Of a stretch of 64,000 nucleotides of DNA, positions 23,645-36,627 are shown one piece after another. The translations under genes and the position numbers were made by a program. The notes under the pieces were generated by a model. It saw nothing but the letters and a program-made list of their open reading frames with translations, had not been told where the DNA came from and did no database searches. Within the stretch, counting starts at the first letter, position 1. Each line of letters starts with the position of its first letter. The DNA is from Apostichopus japonicus (lineage: Eukaryota > Echinodermata > Holothuroidea > Aspidochirotida > Stichopodidae): assembly GCF_037975245.1 (NCBI RefSeq), contig NC_092572.1, forward strand, positions 25,207,989 through 25,271,988, given 5' to 3'.

Positions 23645-23990
23645 CACTAAAGAACCTGTGTAAGAGAATGTGTAAAAGTAAGTTGGACTGACGTTTCGAT
23701 CCTAGCAGGATCTCCTTCAGAGGCTGAATGACAAGTAACAAGGGGATGGAAGCAAGAAGAAATACTGGTGTGTGTGTCTGTGGGCTTCGTGTATAAGTCA
23801 GTCTTTCTTCTCTCCATCCCTTGTCTACTAATCATCTTACATCTATCTCTTTTGTGTTCACCTTGCTCATTAACCTATCCGTATTCTGTGCGTGTATTTG
23901 TCCCATCTGTTACTGTAACTTGTCATTCGACCTCTGAAGAAGATCCTGCCAGGATCAAAACCTTATGCTTACTTACTCTTCAAATTAAGC
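23645..23990. repeat. Foldback repeat with hammerhead-like motif
   Basis: Two arms in opposite orientation share ACTTGTCATTC, CCTCTGAAG-x-AGATCCTGC and AGGATC-x-AAAC. The left arm is on the minus strand (23681-23735) and the right on the plus strand (23915-23962). Each arm contains CTGAAG(A/G), a GATCC/GGATC hairpin and (G/A)AAAC, resembling the CUGANGA - stem II - GAAA core of a hammerhead ribozyme. The other ribozyme stems and the cleavage site are not convincingly seen. Confidence 0.5.
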
Positions 23991-23999
23991 AAGATGATT

Positions 24000-24705
24000 T
24001 ACCGTTGCTATGTCTTTTGTTTGCAATATTTTAAGTGCTCGTTTGCAGGTGAAAATAAGGCGTGATATTAAGATACATTTTCTTATTAAATATTTGGACC
24101 TCCAATGAATACATACCAAAAGTTGTATTCAGCAGAGTAAAGATTCTTAGCCTATTCAGGTATGCCAACGAACACATTTTTTCTCTAGCATCAAATGCTG
24201 GAAATTTTGAATAATTATTGTGTCATCTCGAGCCGAATACCAAATACAAAAATGAATATAATTGCTTTCAATAGTATTCACTTGTTGAGGTGTACACTTT
24301 CCTTTATTCGGTATGAGCATTAATAAAATTGTCCCATTCAAGATGCGGTATTCTTTTTTATCCTACATGTTCCTTAATTTCTACTTGTCTCAATTTTTTC
24401 ATTACTATATAACATGGTCCAACAATTGCTGGAACTCCTCTTGCAGTATACAAAATATCGTATCAGATATTACTTGTACAACACGTATAGATTAATTTAC
24501 CTTAAAATATATTGTGAGGGAACTAAAAAGCTTGACCATTGTTTATAAAAAATAATTCAAGGTCATGAGCTAATTTAAGTCTTCATGCGTGTTGCGTTAC
24601 AAATATTTACATCACATGTGCTAGTTGTATAACTACTATTTAGCTTATTATAATATTAATTTACTGCGATAGGCTCTTATCTTAATCTTAACGCTCTCTG
24701 TGCTA
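24000..24705. other. Stretch with no recognised feature
   Basis: AT-rich sequence between the foldback repeat and the RTE-like LINE. Nothing recognised. Confidence 0.4.
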
Positions 24706-24709
24706 AAAC

Positions 24710-25665
24710 TTAAAAGGCACACAAGACCGAGACGTCTTCCCTCCACTTCTTCTTGTTTGCTGCTGCTGCCCTAGCTTTGTTCCAACTATTCCAGCCTGCT
24801 CCCCTCCTCTCTTTCTCTAAAGTCCCTGCCATGTTGTTTTAGGCCTTTCTCTTGCTCTTGAGCCTTCTGGGTCCATCCCAGGGCTATGTCACTGTTGTCT
24901 GCCCTGTCTTTTTGCAGCTCATGTCCTAGCCAGTTTCATCTTCTCCTCCTGATTTCATTACTTATCCTGTTCAATTTGGTCTCTCTCTCCATCTATTCAT
25001 AACTGATGATCTGTGGGTAGCTTATTTTAAGTGATCTTTTCTTCACGCATTGATACTGTAGGGTATCCAGTTTCTTTTCTTCTCATTGAATTATCTTCCA
25101 TGCCTCACATCCATGAAGCAATACTGATCTTACAAGGGTTTTGAATAGGGTAATATTAGTTTGTCTCCCGATGTTTCCTTGGTGGCAAATTCTAGTCAGG
25201 CTCCAAAATGCTGCCGTAGCTTTCCCCAGCCTGCCCTTAATATCTTCTGTTGCACCTTCAATTTTATTAGCTTTTGCACCAAGGTAGTTACATTCAGCAA
25301 CACCCACAATCTCCCAATCGTTGACCTCTAACTTCTGCTCATTCTGTGTATTTAACCTCATCATCTTACATTTACCAACATTTACTTTATCCAACCCTTG
25401 CTGCCTCATTCACCACTCTATTAGTCTTCCTCTGAAAATGATCAAATTTAGAAGATAAAAATGCTTTATCATCAGCAAAATCTAAGGCTTGTATAACATT
25501 GTTAAAATTCCAACTAATTACATTTCGCTCTGGCCCAGTTACATGTCTCATTATCCAGTCGATGACCAACAAAAATAAACTCCCTGACATTACACATCCT
25601 TGTCGGACACCAGATGTGATGTGGAACCAGTCAGTTAGCTCGCAATAGGCTCTACCATATTATGA
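24710..25665 (-). mobile_element. RTE-type LINE fragment, 3' half of reverse transcriptase
   Basis: Read on the minus strand, the order is SGVRQGCVMS (thumb/palm motif B region), ALDFADDKAFLSS (FADD catalytic motif C), then NVGKCKMMRL, CNYLGA, GRLGKATAAFWSL and LLHGCEAW. Further down come RRRxNWLGHxLQ and TQKAQEQERPKTTW. This matches the carboxyl half of RTE-type retrotransposon proteins, often annotated as craniofacial development protein 2-like in invertebrates. There are stops and at least one frame change (near 25400), and the amino half and endonuclease are missing. It is a 5'-truncated dead copy. Confidence 0.75.
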
Positions 25666-28600
25666 TGCATATTGTATTTGAATCACCTATCATGGAAACT
25701 GCCACACCACACTGTTGTTATAGGTGTCCAATTTATCACTTTACTTGTCTATGCGGAGGATTTCTTCAGACCAAGCGTGTCAATAATATCATTTCATACC
25801 TTTATATTTGTATATATATATGTTTTTTTTTTTTTTTTGCTTCTCTCTTTGGTATGAATTTAATCATTATGTTAGTAGTATTGTTAATACATTTGAGCTG
25901 GTCTACTGGTCCATCTTAATGCTGATATATCAAAATTTACTCAAAAGAATATAATGACAGAAGGGACTAAATTTACGCAACAGAAAACCATAAGTTTAAG
26001 GTAATCTGTATTGGCCTCAAATTATAACATGCCATAATTGCTAGAAGGTTTCAAATAGTACTATACTCTGGAGTTAAATACTCTCCAAATTGTTCTCAGG
26101 TGTTCTAAATGAATACACAAAATGACTGCATGTCAAAGTGGGGTAATTTTCTTGAGAGTGGTTATAAAAAGTGTTTAGGAATGTTAACCACAGTTTACCA
26201 TATTTGAATATCTAGCAAATCTTGGGCCAGTACAGCGTACCTTTCAGAAAGCAATATAATTATGTATGTCATAATTGAAATACCATAAAGTTTCATGTAG
26301 TACATGGTTAACCTGCACTGATGTCAGCCACCTTCAATATGTACAATTAAGATATATAATGAACTTTATGTCACCCTTAACAACATTTGTGATCGGGAGA
26401 GCTTCAAACGATTGCTTCCATGATTACTGATATAAAACGTTAGTCAATATTTGCACAAGATGGAAATCACAATAGGATTACGCTATTAGGCTTCCTAAGG
26501 CTTTAAAATGCACTGTGATTAAAACTGTACTATTTTAGCACTGCGCCCTCATTTTCGGGCCCTGCCTATTTTTATGCTCATATATCCTTGATTTCGTTGT
26601 AAACAGTTGTTGACATATGACCTACCCCTCCAAAACTGACAATTGCTTACTAATAACTAGGCTGACACTTAATGCATGCGTTGACATATACATCCTATAC
26701 ATGTAAGCCGAGACGTTATTGCGTCTTCCTGCGGCCCACCTAAATCATTTACCGTTCAATGAATTGTGCCGACAAAAGTGTCACATTTATTGTGATATTA
26801 AAACGCTTACAAAACATATAAAATATATTGAACAGAATACATATACATTAAATGTTAAAAGTATTAATTCGAAACTGATTCTTTTTTAAAATTATTTGAG
26901 AATCCAAAGTATTTTACAAATAATGCTGAGTTATGCAATTGTCATAAACGTCCCAGAGAGAAATGTTTGGTATAAATGTTGGTTCTCTACCTACTCCAAA
27001 TTCATGCTATAGAAAATGATAAAGCAAAACGATTGGATTGTCCTTAAAATTAGATAAAGGAAAGTTTCTTGAAGTCAACGTAATGCTTTACTGAAAGATT
27101 GAGACCGTCAACCTAAACCGTCATAACATGATCATTAGCACTAAATATATGTATCACTAGCAGCAGCTTTATTGTTGACAAAATAATCACTCCCTTAAAA
27201 ATTACTCAATTTTAATTTTATTCAACACAAAAAAAACTAACTTATTTGAGCTAAATTATTTGTCACCTTTCGCAATACAAAGTTCACTAAATCACATAAT
27301 TTAAATTAATTTCTATTGCACCTCCACGTAACCCCATTCTGGTCTCATATAGAGCGCACATTCAAGTAATAGATTTGTTGTTATTGGCAGGACGTTTACA
27401 AAAGGCCGGAGTCGTATTGAGCATGCAATGTATATTTACAGCATGTTTGCAGGTGTATAAGATTCCTAATCTTACTCAATAAGAATGATAATGATTTCAT
27501 CGGGTATCCATAATAAGTCTATCAAAAAGAATATTTCTTGCATGAGCATTAATTATTAGAACTCCAACACGTGACCTTTGTATTCTTATTCAAGCTAGTT
27601 GGGCATTGACGTCACTAGGCCTCAGATCCACTGGACCACAAGACAGAATTGAGTACTGTGCAAAAGTTACTGATAAACAACTGTGCAAAACAAATGTAAA
27701 ATATTGTATGACATATATTCACGGAATTAACAAGCGAAATCGTCCAATGCCTCGTTTAGAATGAGGACTACCCTAATAACATGTTCATCGTGAAAATTTC
27801 ATGTATATGGCAAATTGAATCTTTGTCAAGTTGACAGATACTGCGCGTTGTATGTATTATTTATTATACAGAACTTCAACAATTATGAATAAGTTTTATA
27901 ATTGTAAAGTATTGCTCTTGCTGTTGTCTTTCACTTCATTAGTTTACAATTAATGCACTTTCGAAAGTCTGTTTCATTGAAAGAGGATAAACCCAAAATA
28001 GGAAAACAGTTATAAAGTGTTATCTTTGCTCTTTTCTTTTGACGATGTACAAGTTTCTTTTCTTCTCTTTCGTGGAAAACAGACAAATGATTGAAATAAA
28101 ATAAGATGATCGATAATATACAAACAAGAAATTTACTTTATCCATACTTTCCTTTGTTTTGTTTTTCTGAATAACATTACACAAGCCTTTTATTCTATTC
28201 AAAGTCAATTTGCTCACTAGATACTTTCCGTTTAGCTATATTGCAGACCAGAGGTCAAACAAAGTTGCAAAACGAAAAATGAGAGACAAAAACTTAAATT
28301 GTCATCTGTTAATATAAAGCAGCTTGAATTTTACTCAAATCATCCCGTAGTAGCAAAGTTAACGCACACATAGCCGACGACATAGATCTAACCTTTAAGT
28401 GTCTTCTACCGACCCCGCACCCCTTCCCCTTACTAATATCTGCTCAACAGAAAATATGAAACGTCATTGGTGTAGTGCAGCGGTTTGTTCTTAAAAATTG
28501 CTTTATTAGTTGGGAAATACGATTTTACGTATTTTTACTGGTTTTGAATACCAAATACGTGACTGCAATGCGGAGATGATCAACGTGATACACTCTACTC

Positions 28601-30020
28601 GCAGTTTGTGAGAAAGTGCTGAGTGCAAAGTCTGATGCTGAGGTCTTGAAAGCAAAGATGCAAGGCGGTTGATCTGATCAATGTCTCTGCACGTATGATA
28701 TGAGAGATACATGTTCAATTGTGGAAATTAATTGTAACTCTGTGGCAAATGAAAGGGCATCTGCACTAATTTCAAGGTTATTTAGCAAAATAGGCCATTT
28801 TAAGACTGATCACAGAAACTAAATTGATTAACAGGGTATTTATTTTTCTGTACGCCGAAGTTCTTACTACGGTATCCTTATGTTCCATTTGCCTGCTTTA
28901 AGTTGCTTTTGTAAGTAGTTCTGGACGGTTCTGACCTTATATTTCTTTATTCAGTACTTAAACATTCATATAAATTGATGTAGTCTCAACGCAAAATGTT
29001 GTGCATATATGACACACTTTGCAAAAGAAAATAATATCATTTATTTAATTCCATCGTTATTATTACTATTATTTTGCTATAGTTTATTCACAACAGTACG
29101 ACTCTGAAGTATGGTTAATGAAGCATAAAGCATATACGAGTCATGCTAGTTGCACATTTTGCCATGGCGTATTTGCATATAATCATCGATGATGATCATG
29201 TGCACCCACAGGCTGGTGAGGCCAGTACCAAATTATATTGCTTTTTTTCTCAGTTGCCTTACGAAAAAGATGATCTGGACAGTTAGGCTGCTGGAAACAA
29301 GACATGTAATGCAGAAGCTGTTCATCTTCTTCTAAAAGCATTTTTTTTAAATACTGTAACCGAACTTGCGCAGTATTTAAACTTTTGAAAGCTATCGTTA
29401 CGCTGTATTAACTGTTTAGGTTTTCAAGTAATGTAACTCTTTGTCCGGAAATACCTGTTATCCTCCTAGATTGTTTACTATGGCTTAAGCAATGGTGCAC
29501 CTGGCCTTCTTGTCTTCTGAAGACTGGTGACCGCAACTCAGAGGCGGTGTTCTTTGAAGTAGTACTCGGGCGCGGAAATGTAAGCCAGTTACCAGGCCAG
29601 TATGAACGGAACTGATGTTAACGAGCAGCGTGACACTCTTTGCCAAACCAAAAACTCATACAAGACGAGATATACAAGTCTACGTACGGTACGTTATCAG
29701 ATCATTTGCTATCAACAAAGTTGGTATGTTTCTTATACTACGGCACCGTGTCTAACTGTTCGTAAATATTGTACCGAATATTACTTAATACATTTGTGAG
29801 ATGGATGGATTTTTAGCAAACTGCGCTATTGAACTAAATGAATAAAATAATTAACCGATTGTTATCATTACGTTATTTAGTAGCGCTCTGAACTGCGTGA
29901 CACTGTATGCACTTTAGTAAAGATTAGTGTTCTGCTGTGAATGGATATTTTTCAGTTAGTCCGTAATAAGCAACATTAGTGAATTAGCCCTAGGTCAGCT
30001 ATCAGTAAGTTACATACTGA
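25666..30020. other. 4.3-kb stretch without a supported gene
   Basis: AT-rich intergenic or intronic DNA with a T-run at 25823-25838. ORFs are short and match no family that I recognise. Confidence 0.45.
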
Positions 30021-30026
30021 CAATCA

Positions 30027-30387
30027 GTCCATCGACCGTTTTTTCGTGTATTTACGTGTGTTAACGGCATTGTTGACACCGTTAAGTTAACTATGTAGCC
30101 TTGAATCTGATTTCATTCTTAGACGCTGCGTTTGGCGTTGCATTTGGCGCCGCTTTATACGTTGTGTTATACGCTGCGTTTAGCGCTGCCTTTGGCGCTG
30201 TGTTGTACGTTGCGTTATACGCTGCACGTGGTGCTGTCTTTGGCGCCGTATTGTACGGTAGTCCATCGACCGTTTTTCGTGTATTACATCTGTTAACGGC
30301 ATTGCTGACACCGTTAAGTTAACTCTGTAGCATTGAATCTGATTTCATTCTTAGACGCTGCGTTTGGCGTTGCATTTAGCGCTGCTT
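30027..30387. repeat. Tandem repeat, about 231-bp unit, left part
   Basis: CAGTCCATCGACCGTTTTT with CGTGTATT..., TTAACGGCATTG-TGACACCG, TGAATCTGATTTCATTCTTA and GACGCTGCGTTTGGCGTTGC occur at 30027 and again at 30258. Inside the unit are shorter GCGTTTGGCGCTG-type repeats. Unit 2 is interrupted at 30387 by the Harbinger element and resumes at 36125 with CTGTGTTGTACGTTG, matching 30196 onward. Confidence 0.8.
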
Positions 30388-30399
30388 AAAGGGCCGGTC

Positions 30400-31930
30400 G
30401 ATTCCGAATTTTACAGAAAAAATCGGAAGCGTGGGTTTCCTATAAGGACGGTCACACTACAACGATACCGGTCCTGATTGTCTTCCGATAAAGTAGTCCG
30501 ATCCAATTTATATTTTACGATCGGTCAGCAGAGCGATTTTTATCGGACGACTATCCGATTCGCGCAGTTTTGTCCAAAATAAATAGGATTTATTGTATTG
30601 CGACAGCTATGCTATTAGTATTACTATTAGTATTATATTAATACTAGGCCCATATACATTTTGACCTTCATCTTCGGGCCGACCAACAATATTGCATCTG
30701 TTTGCTGCTGATCTCAAGCGGAGAACGATACTAAAATTCGACATCACTCGCAACCTTTCATGAAGTAATTATTCTAAGCTTGTGGTTATGGTAGGCAAAG
30801 TCACTGTTTTATTGAGGGATTAGTGAAAACTTGTTTTCCAAATTACTCTGCCTAGGAAAGCTGAAATTTATTATTAGTAAATATCAGAGATGGCTGCATT
30901 AAAATCCTGTCACGCTTGGTTGATCTACTTTTACGACAAAACGCAGTTAGTGTGATGGTAAAGTGGGCTCTGCAGTTCTTATAATTAGCTTTAATACTAC
31001 TAGCCAAGTCAAACTCGAAGTGAAGTTTGTAGCTTTTCGTGGAAGTGACTCTCAGTACATGTTTCAACTGTATATTCTACCCCTAAGAAATACTTAATTT
31101 CACCATGACAACCTACAAGCAAGAGCCAATTTCACGAAAAACTACGAAACTACAGTTATTTGCTCTCCAAAATGACCCGTGTGTAGTACAGTATGTACTT
31201 ACATATTTGTCAATAAAAGGAAGTTATAGTTTTGTGGTGTTTTAAGGCTTAGGTGTCAGAACTTCGCAGTGTCCATGCTACTACTAGACTAGTAGGCGTA
31301 GGGCATAAGACACTAGTAATAGGCCTAGGCCCCTAGCCCTTTCTGTTGTTTTATGTCAGGTAAGATTTTGTGCAGCCAATTCCAACAGGCTAGGCTGGCA
31401 GTGCAGGACGCATAAAGCAGGAAAGTCTATGCTCGGTTGACCCAGCGCTTGGAGAGTGTTATCTCTCAAAATACATTTTCAAATAGGCCTACATGTTCTT
31501 GCCAGTGTTATTCTTTGAGCAGAACAGAGGAAAGTATGAGTAAGAATCCAAAAGTGTAATCAGTTTAATAGCTATTGACAGAATTGAAATCTAGTGTAGC
31601 TCCAGAAAAAAAAAGAACAAAAAAGAAAGATAAACTTTTCTACACCACCTCACCACACCTTCCTTCAATTAAGGATAAAGTAAACTTTGTAAATGGTGAT
31701 ATATGACAGTGAAAATAACACAATTTCAACAGTACTTGTATTAAACGTTGCCAAAGCATGATGTCCTCTGCCATGGTACAGAACCAGCTTCTGAATTAAA
31801 ATAATGCTGAAACTTCTCTCTTGTATTAATAGCCTCATGGCTAGCATGGCAACCTTTCATTTGCATGTCTTGCAAACTGACTGCACTCTCCTGAGCATTT
31901 ACAGTCTCATTTGTTTGTGTCATCTGTGCG
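30400..31930. other. Left non-coding arm of the Harbinger element
   Basis: No exon is recognised. Subterminal CGATC/TCCGAT repeats lie at 30480-30570. The stretch may include the 3' UTR of the transposase and the missing first exon of the MADF gene, but I could not identify either. Confidence 0.4.
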
Positions 31931-32751
31931 GACTGTTAAGTTTTCTGTAGAAAGTTGTGCAAGGCACAGGTTGCTTTAATAATTTTATCCACATTCTGTG
32001 GTTGCAGCTTAATTCTCCTCTGGTAGATCCTCCAACGGGCTGCAAGGATTCCGAAGGCATTCTCCACGACCCTCCTGGCCCGTGAAAGGCGATAATTGTA
32101 AATTCTCTTCCCTTCACATAGGTGTTGTCCAGGATAAGACCTCATTAAATTAATTTTTAATGGGAAAGCTTCATCACCCACAGCAACAAAAAGTAGCTTT
32201 CCTATTTCAGGAGCTCCAGGGAGCTGTTGGTATGGAGGTATATTCAGCTCATTGCTGTCCATTTGCCGTCCTATTTGGCTCCTGGCAAAAATCCATCCAT
32301 CACTACATGACCTAAATGCACCAACATCGATTACAGTGAAACAGTAATTGTTGTCTACTATAGCCATGAGAACTACAGAAAAAGTGAGTTTGTAGTTAAA
32401 GAACACAGATCCTGAATTTGGTGGTGACTGGATAACCACATGTTTGCCATCAATTGCACCAATGCAGTTTGGGAATTGCCATCTATTGCGAAATCCTTCG
32501 GCTGTTGTCTCCCAATCCTTTTCCCATTGGAACGGACATGTACAGTGGTTGTAACTTTCTCCAGAGTATTTCGCAAGTCTCCGGAACTATGCCAACTATG
32601 GTGGATTTTCCAACCCTGTAACTATATGCAAACGACTTGTACGAGTTTCCTGTAGCCAAAAACCTACCAATGGATAGACAAAAATACAGAAATTCATTGT
32701 TCTTATTTTGCTACTTTCAAGTAAAATATCTATTTATTCTTTTCAAATAGG

Positions 32752-33751
32752 GGAGGCAGCGCAGAAAAGGTGGATGAACCTTAGAGATGCCCTCAATAAC
32801 TATAATAAAAAGATGAAGGGGCACAAGTCTGGGGACGAATACAGGAAAATAAAAAAATACCGATACGCTGATGTCATGCAGTTCTTATTGCCTTTCCTTA
32901 AACAACGAGAGTAAGTCATTGCTACGCATTAACAAAGAGAAGACCAATAATGATTATTTTTGACTTAATGAATCTGTATTATATTTGTTAACAAGTGTTT
33001 GTAGCTCTCATTTTGTATTTGATTCATGGAAATCTGCAAAGTAGTTAGTAGACTCAGCTTGAAAAACTTCATTAAAGTTCTTGTTAAGGTTATATGTTAT
33101 CACCTTCATGTTTTCTTGCAAAAACCTTGGTTATTAGTTGCAACATTTTCTGTGGTGTTTCAATTTCTATGGAATTGGGTAAAACCAAATTTTAGTTGAA
33201 ATTTGCATGTTGCCAAATATAATAAAAGAACTGTAGGTTGTTAGTTTGGATGGTACGTGGCACAATTATACTCTACTGGTTTGCTTTTCATAATTCCTTT
33301 AATTTTCTAAGGATGATTGTCATTGAATGTTTTATTTTATTTTATGTTATTTTTTAAATTTACATTTAGAACGTGTGGTAACTTGGAGGAAAGCAGATCT
33401 GTGGATCATCTTCCATCAGATACTCAATCCACGTCCAAAGAACTGGATATGGCATTAGAGGAAGCATGTGGGAGTACTTCACCAATCCACTCTCCCTGCA
33501 TTTCATCTCCCAAGGTGCCTACCCGTAAAAGGAAGGAGCAGAATCTGGAGACAGATTTTTTCATCCTTGAATATTTTAAAGAGAAAAGGCAACTTCTGAC
33601 TAAGGAAGATGATATTGATCTCTTCTTTAAATCAATGGCATGCACAGTGCGTAATTTTCCTATGCACCTCCAATCAGAAATTAAATTTGAAATTTATCAG
33701 ATAATTTACAGAGCAGAAATAAAAATGTTAGATCAACCCTCGGAGCCTTGA
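32752..33751 (+). CDS. Harbinger-associated MADF/Myb-like protein with BESS motif (two 3' exons)
   Basis: Exon 32752-32910 follows TTTTCAAATAG and reads AAQKRWMNLRDALNNYNKKM, the second half of a MADF (Myb/SANT-like) DNA-binding domain. Its GTAAGT donor (phase 2) joins exon 33370-33751 after ACATTTAG. That exon has a Ser/Pro-rich linker, a basic patch PTRKRKEQ and a BESS-like end (DDIDLFFKSMACTVRNFP, then IKFEIYQIIYRAEI). In Harbinger elements this partner binds the transposase and the element ends and helps nuclear import; that is family knowledge. The frame is intact here. The first exon with the start of the MADF domain was not found upstream, so the gene is incomplete or its first exon lies in the left arm. 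Confidence 0.75.
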
Positions 33752-35645
33752 AAAAATCCTTCAATTGCATCAAAAATATCAGCAGATGAATTTGAAGAAG
33801 CTGATCGATATCATCTCTCTTATCATGATGATTTTATTTATTCCATTTTTGCCATTTTGTTCTTCTATATTTGTATTAAATAGGTCAGTCCCGAATAGAT
33901 TGGCAAATTTATGTAGTGGAGTGGAAATCCATTTATTTAAGAACCCATACTTTCCCTTTTGGCATCCCATAGTTATTTTGCTTTACAGACAGCAGTGCTC
34001 TTAGGATGGCATATTCCTATTAGAGTCTATATCAATCCGGGAGAATGTTCTTTTACAGGAAAAGTGCCAAACTGCAGTAGGAGAACATCTTTTTTGATAT
34101 GTTATCAATCAGGGTCTGGTTTTTGTAGCTTTCATGTTTAAGAGCATGAATGGAAGTACATGTTGTGCAAAAATTGTGTCAATTCAGGCAATTTTAGTCT
34201 TCTGGCACTCTTCATATGCGTGTTCTCAAGAGAAATTCTGTTTCACATGATTTTTTTAATTCTGGGTTCAAGAGGAACTATAAAAGAGCCATCATCTTTT
34301 AATAGATTGGTTCATATTGTTTACATATTCTTGAAGGAAACACATATTCTGCAAACATTACAATACAAATTTGAAATTATTGGTTTGTGGTTCATTCTTT
34401 CAGTAGCATGTGGCTGAGAGGGTAAAGGTTAACTTCAGTACTCCATCAAGGTCTGTTAGGAATTTTGAGACTGGTGTCAGAGTTGTCACTATTTTAACTG
34501 AGAGGAATTTGTACTGTCCTGTATATTACTGTAAAAGGAATTTTGCTCTTATCAGCCTTCAATTGTTCCATTGGCTGAGTAAATCTGATTAACCAGGTAA
34601 CACCCTTGTTGATCAACATATAGTAACAGGTTCCAAACTACATATGAGAGGTGAATGTTACTTTTCATAAGGCAGTGAATCTGATTTTGATTTCTGGTTG
34701 AAATTCATTAATTCTGGCCGGTTGAAGAGAGTGTTGTACTATTTCTTTTACCAAATGCCAAATGTTAATTTACAGGAAGTCCTACAAAGGCACATGGTCG
34801 ACAACAATGTATCCTTTTGCACCTCTCTCTAAGTAGCCAGAAAATTAGACAATGCCACATTAATATATGTGGGCATTTTATTTTAATACCCAAGCATGAA
34901 CATTTTGCACATTTCAATTGCAATTTAAATGTATGAGATCCACCCTTTGATAATTTGTGATTTTGAAATGCCAAGTTAATGCAAACATGGTATAAAAGTT
35001 GAAACAAGTGGAAAATTCATGAAGAGAATGAAAATAAAGCGAATGAATTTGATATGAAACTTTGTCGTAATCTTGTAAGCATATCATTTTTTTTTAAAGA
35101 ATTAGTCTCAACAAATTATCAGGTGTCATTTGACTAATCAAGGAACATGAAATATGGGGCCAGTGATTTTAACAAAGATTACATGTGTTCAATAGTCGAT
35201 AGCCAACTGTTTAATAGATGTATATATTTCAGCTAGATGAGGTCTATCCCTGGCGGTCCTAGCTTTTGCTTGACGCCCTCTTGCGCCGCCCCACGTCAGT
35301 TTCAAACATTCCACACATTTCCTGCATGCCCCCCCCCCACTTTTCTTTTACTTGGACGCGGTAGCAAGGTGTAGCACAGTGCCAGATCAGCTGTTTACAA
35401 TGGTGTATCACATTTATTTTTAAGGAGGCCTGCCAATTCACCAGGTGTAGGCGTAGACTCCGAATTCCAAGATCTCCCAGCCCTCCTTGTTGCCGTGTTC
35501 AATCTCCCGTCTTTTAAGACCTTTACTTCCTTCCTTCCCTGGTGTCGCATGAAAAGATTACGCTACGGTGAAGATTATCAATTATTTTGAAAATGGCAAG
35601 TGTTTATTGGTAGACTTCATTACTGCAATATCAACGCTTGCTTAC
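33752..35645. other. Intron of transposase / 3' flank of MADF gene
   Basis: Non-coding part of the Harbinger element. The ORFs here are short and unsupported. Confidence 0.5.
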
Positions 35646-36124
35646 CTGAGACAAATCGCCAATCTGTGACGAGCAGAAATTGGTTTTCTGAGCTGTGTCA
35701 CCTGTCTTTTGAGGTCATCTTGTACGAGGTCCAAAATGTGCTCAAACTGGTCCTCGTTCATCCTGAAGTAATTATAGAACTTGTCTTCGTAGCTAGAGAG
35801 TTCTCTTACCAGAGTGTGGTACTCGCCGAGCTCCTCGCGCTTTTTATTTATAGCATGTACCCACAATCGGGGACATCTCTCACGGTTCTTCTTCCATAAC
35901 TGATAGAGGAGCATATCTTCGTCCATTTCGTTGTCTGCCATGTTTCTCACTTAACTGAGTTGCATTGAAGTTCAGACGTACGCGCGCATACAGGTTGCTA
36001 CATAGAATACGCACTCCGTTTAAATATCGCTGTAGTGTGACCTGTTCCCCGATCCGATTTATAGGAGCGATTTTATATCGGATCAGTTTCCGATCCGATA
36101 TCGCTGTAGTGTCACCGGCCCTTT

Positions 36125-36210
36125 ATTGCTGTGTTGTACGTTGTGTTATACGCTGCACGTGGTGCTGTCTTTGGCGCCGTGTTGTACGCTGCGTTTAGAC
36201 GCCTCGTTGA
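36125..36210. repeat. Tandem repeat, right part after the Harbinger insertion
   Basis: CTGTGTTGTACGTTG, GTTATACGCTGCACGTGGTG and CTGTCTTTGGCGCCGT repeat 30196-30250, continuing the unit cut at 30387. Confidence 0.8.
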
Positions 36211-36627
36211 GGAATTGCGCTTACAGAAACGTTCTGTGTAATGCAAGAATAAATGTAAGAGCCGTATACTGTAAGAACAACATTTTATGAACCTTGTATG
36301 CTAAAGGAGGTTTGAATAAAACGGTACCACTGTGCCACGGGCACTTGAACATCTTTACCATTGTCATCTTTTTGTCGAGACTCTTTCAACCATCCCACGT
36401 TTTAAGACTGCCCCACCAGACAGGAAAGTGACGTTACAATACTATATACTTTATGCAATACGAGGCATGTGCACGCTATTGTCCAGACTGGTTCGAGATA
36501 AACTCGAAGACGAAGATGCTACTTGTTGTGTTCCTGTGTTACTGGTCTCACAAATATGGCTTACATGATCAATGTATTGTAGTTACTGAGCTAAACTGCT
36601 ACTGAACTGTTTGTATGTATTTAGATC

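Larger units (their letters stand above)
31936..35941 (-). pseudogene. HARBI1-like Harbinger transposase, one frameshift
   Basis: Exon 1 (35941-35646) starts MADNEMDEDMLLYQLWKK and contains YNYFRMNEDQFEHIL and LRKPISARHRLAICLR, with a GTAAGC donor in phase 2. Exon 2 (32663-31936) continues in phase with FLATGNSYKSFAYSYRVGKS. The DDE catalytic set is visible: Asp in CIGAIDGKHV, Asp in CFTVIDVGAF, Glu in RRVVENAFGILAARW. The protein ends CALHNFLQKT, for a total near 340 residues, as expected for the family (nuclease that cuts and joins the element). A one-base shift near 32535, between LYMSVP and WEKDWETTAEGF, breaks the frame, so the copy is probably inactive unless this is a sequencing error. 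The 3-kb intron contains the MADF gene on the other strand. Confidence 0.85.
30388..36124. mobile_element. PIF/Harbinger DNA transposon, nearly complete
   Basis: About 5.7 kb with ends AAAGGGCCGGT and ACCGGCCCTTT and subterminal inverted matches (CACACTACAACGAT at about 30452 against CACTACAGCGAT reverse complemented at about 36105; GTCCGATCC/CCGATC repeats). It carries a HARBI1-type transposase on the minus strand and a MADF/BESS gene on the plus strand, the usual two-gene layout. The flanking host tandem repeat is continuous across the insertion, which confirms the borders. The flanks TTA(A) and TTTA are compatible with the TWA target preference, though the exact 3-bp duplication is ambiguous. 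Confidence 0.85.

Noticed and set aside
30101-30322. Ala/Gly-rich ORF (repeated FGA and LYVALYAA units)
   Set aside because: It is a frame through the GCGTTTGGCGCTG tandem repeat.
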